From Chloracidobacterium thermophilum B (GTDB lineage Bacteria; Acidobacteriota; Blastocatellia; Chloracidobacteriales; Chloracidobacteriaceae): 64,000 nt of DNA. Location: the NCBI RefSeq assembly GCF_000226295.1, contig NC_016024.1, positions 1,781,501 through 1,845,500 of the forward strand, read 5' to 3'. The first letter of the stretch is position 1; every line of letters begins with the position of its first letter. Shown here one piece after another: positions 63,813-64,000 of this stretch. Below the pieces are notes generated by a model, which did no database searches, was not told where the DNA came from, and was given only the letters and a program-made list of their open reading frames with translations. Made by a program: the position numbers and the translations under genes.

Positions 63813-64000
63813 GGTTGCCCTCCGCTGGTTGCCGGCTGGGGTGAAGCGGGTGGCTCACCGCCTGAGAGGATGTTCTCGCCACGTCCAATCCGGGGTGTGA
63901 TGAAGAACAGCAACTCACCAGTCGTACGCGACACCGCACGCCGCTTGAAGAGTTCACCCAGCAGCGGCAGGCTCGAAATGCCTGGTGTCCGAAACACGTC
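63809..64000 (-). CDS. Secretin (PilQ/GspD family), C-terminal end only
   Basis: The visible 63 codons begin inside the gene, DVFRTPGISSLPLLGELFKR, and continue AVSRTTGELLFFITPRIG, the hallmark end of the secretin channel (LxGxLF and ITPRI). The tail is Pro/Gly/Ser-rich. Secretins form outer-membrane rings for type IV pili or type II secretion. The rest lies beyond base 64000. PilQ is more likely than GspD because a Roadblock gene follows, as in pilus gene sets, but this is an inference. Confidence 0.88.
   Translation of the reverse strand, partial: DVFRTPGISSLPLLGELFKRRAVSRTTGELLFFITPRIGRGENILSGGEPPASPQPATSGGQP

Overview
The window looks like chromosomal DNA of a phototrophic bacterium, most plausibly an acidobacterium of the Chloracidobacterium type (inference). 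The right end carries bchC and bchZ of bacteriochlorophyll a synthesis. The rest combines a futalosine-type menaquinone gene (mqnA), a HemX/HemA pair, a short-form HisG that needs a HisZ partner, a type III polyketide synthase and a type IV pilus/secretin end. No phage, transposase, CRISPR array, rRNA or tRNA was recognised.

Layout. Positions 1-17,094 (minus strand) hold the contiguous str-S10-spc-alpha supercluster, read from rpsL at the right to rpsK at the left: rpsL, rpsG, fusA, tuf, rpsJ, rplC, rplD, rplW, rplB, rpsS, rplV, rpsC, rplP, rpmC, rpsQ, rplN, rplX, rplE, rpsH, rplF, rplR, rpsE, rplO, secY, adk, map, infA, rpmJ, rpsM, rpsK. rpsN (S14) and rpmD (L30) are absent from their usual slots. 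A good sigma70-type promoter lies upstream of rpsL. From rpsJ leftward the DNA is clearly AT-richer than the rest of the window, and tuf has its own G-ending codon habit.

Positions 17.6-36.4 kb hold mixed housekeeping and transport genes: an orphan PotA-like ATPase, an ADP-ribosylglycohydrolase-like protein with an altered metal site, HemX-HemA-FAD oxidoreductase, MqnA, peptide deformylase, two MFS carriers, a secreted serpin, an orphan MacB-like permease, a PIN-TRAM protein, a type III PKS/methyltransferase/membrane-protein group, and a beta-lactamase-fold protein coupled to MltG.

Positions 36.5-53.3 kb are the most unusual part. Three very large exported enzymes lie on the minus strand: a 1731-residue subtilase with a P-domain and two paralogous exonuclease/endonuclease/phosphatase nucleases of 1223 and 1215 residues. 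All three end in versions of the same roughly 200-residue C-terminal domain, finishing in GRRR. The protease and the first nuclease share this domain, its stop codon and its terminator almost base for base. The two nucleases share an uninterrupted tract of about 1.19 kb that looks identical. This suggests recent gene conversion and module exchange, and it makes the C-terminal domain a candidate uncharacterised sorting or surface-anchoring signal. Between protease and nuclease 1 lie fmt, a DUF309 protein, a DUF486 membrane protein and a TPR-like exported protein on the plus strand.

Positions 53.7-64 kb carry an exported YbjN-like protein, hisG, leuS, bchC, bchZ, an ATP-grasp (glutathionylspermidine synthase-like) gene, then on the minus strand an aldo/keto reductase, a Roadblock/LC7 protein and the C-terminus of a PilQ/GspD secretin. 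The partner genes bchX and bchY are not in the window.
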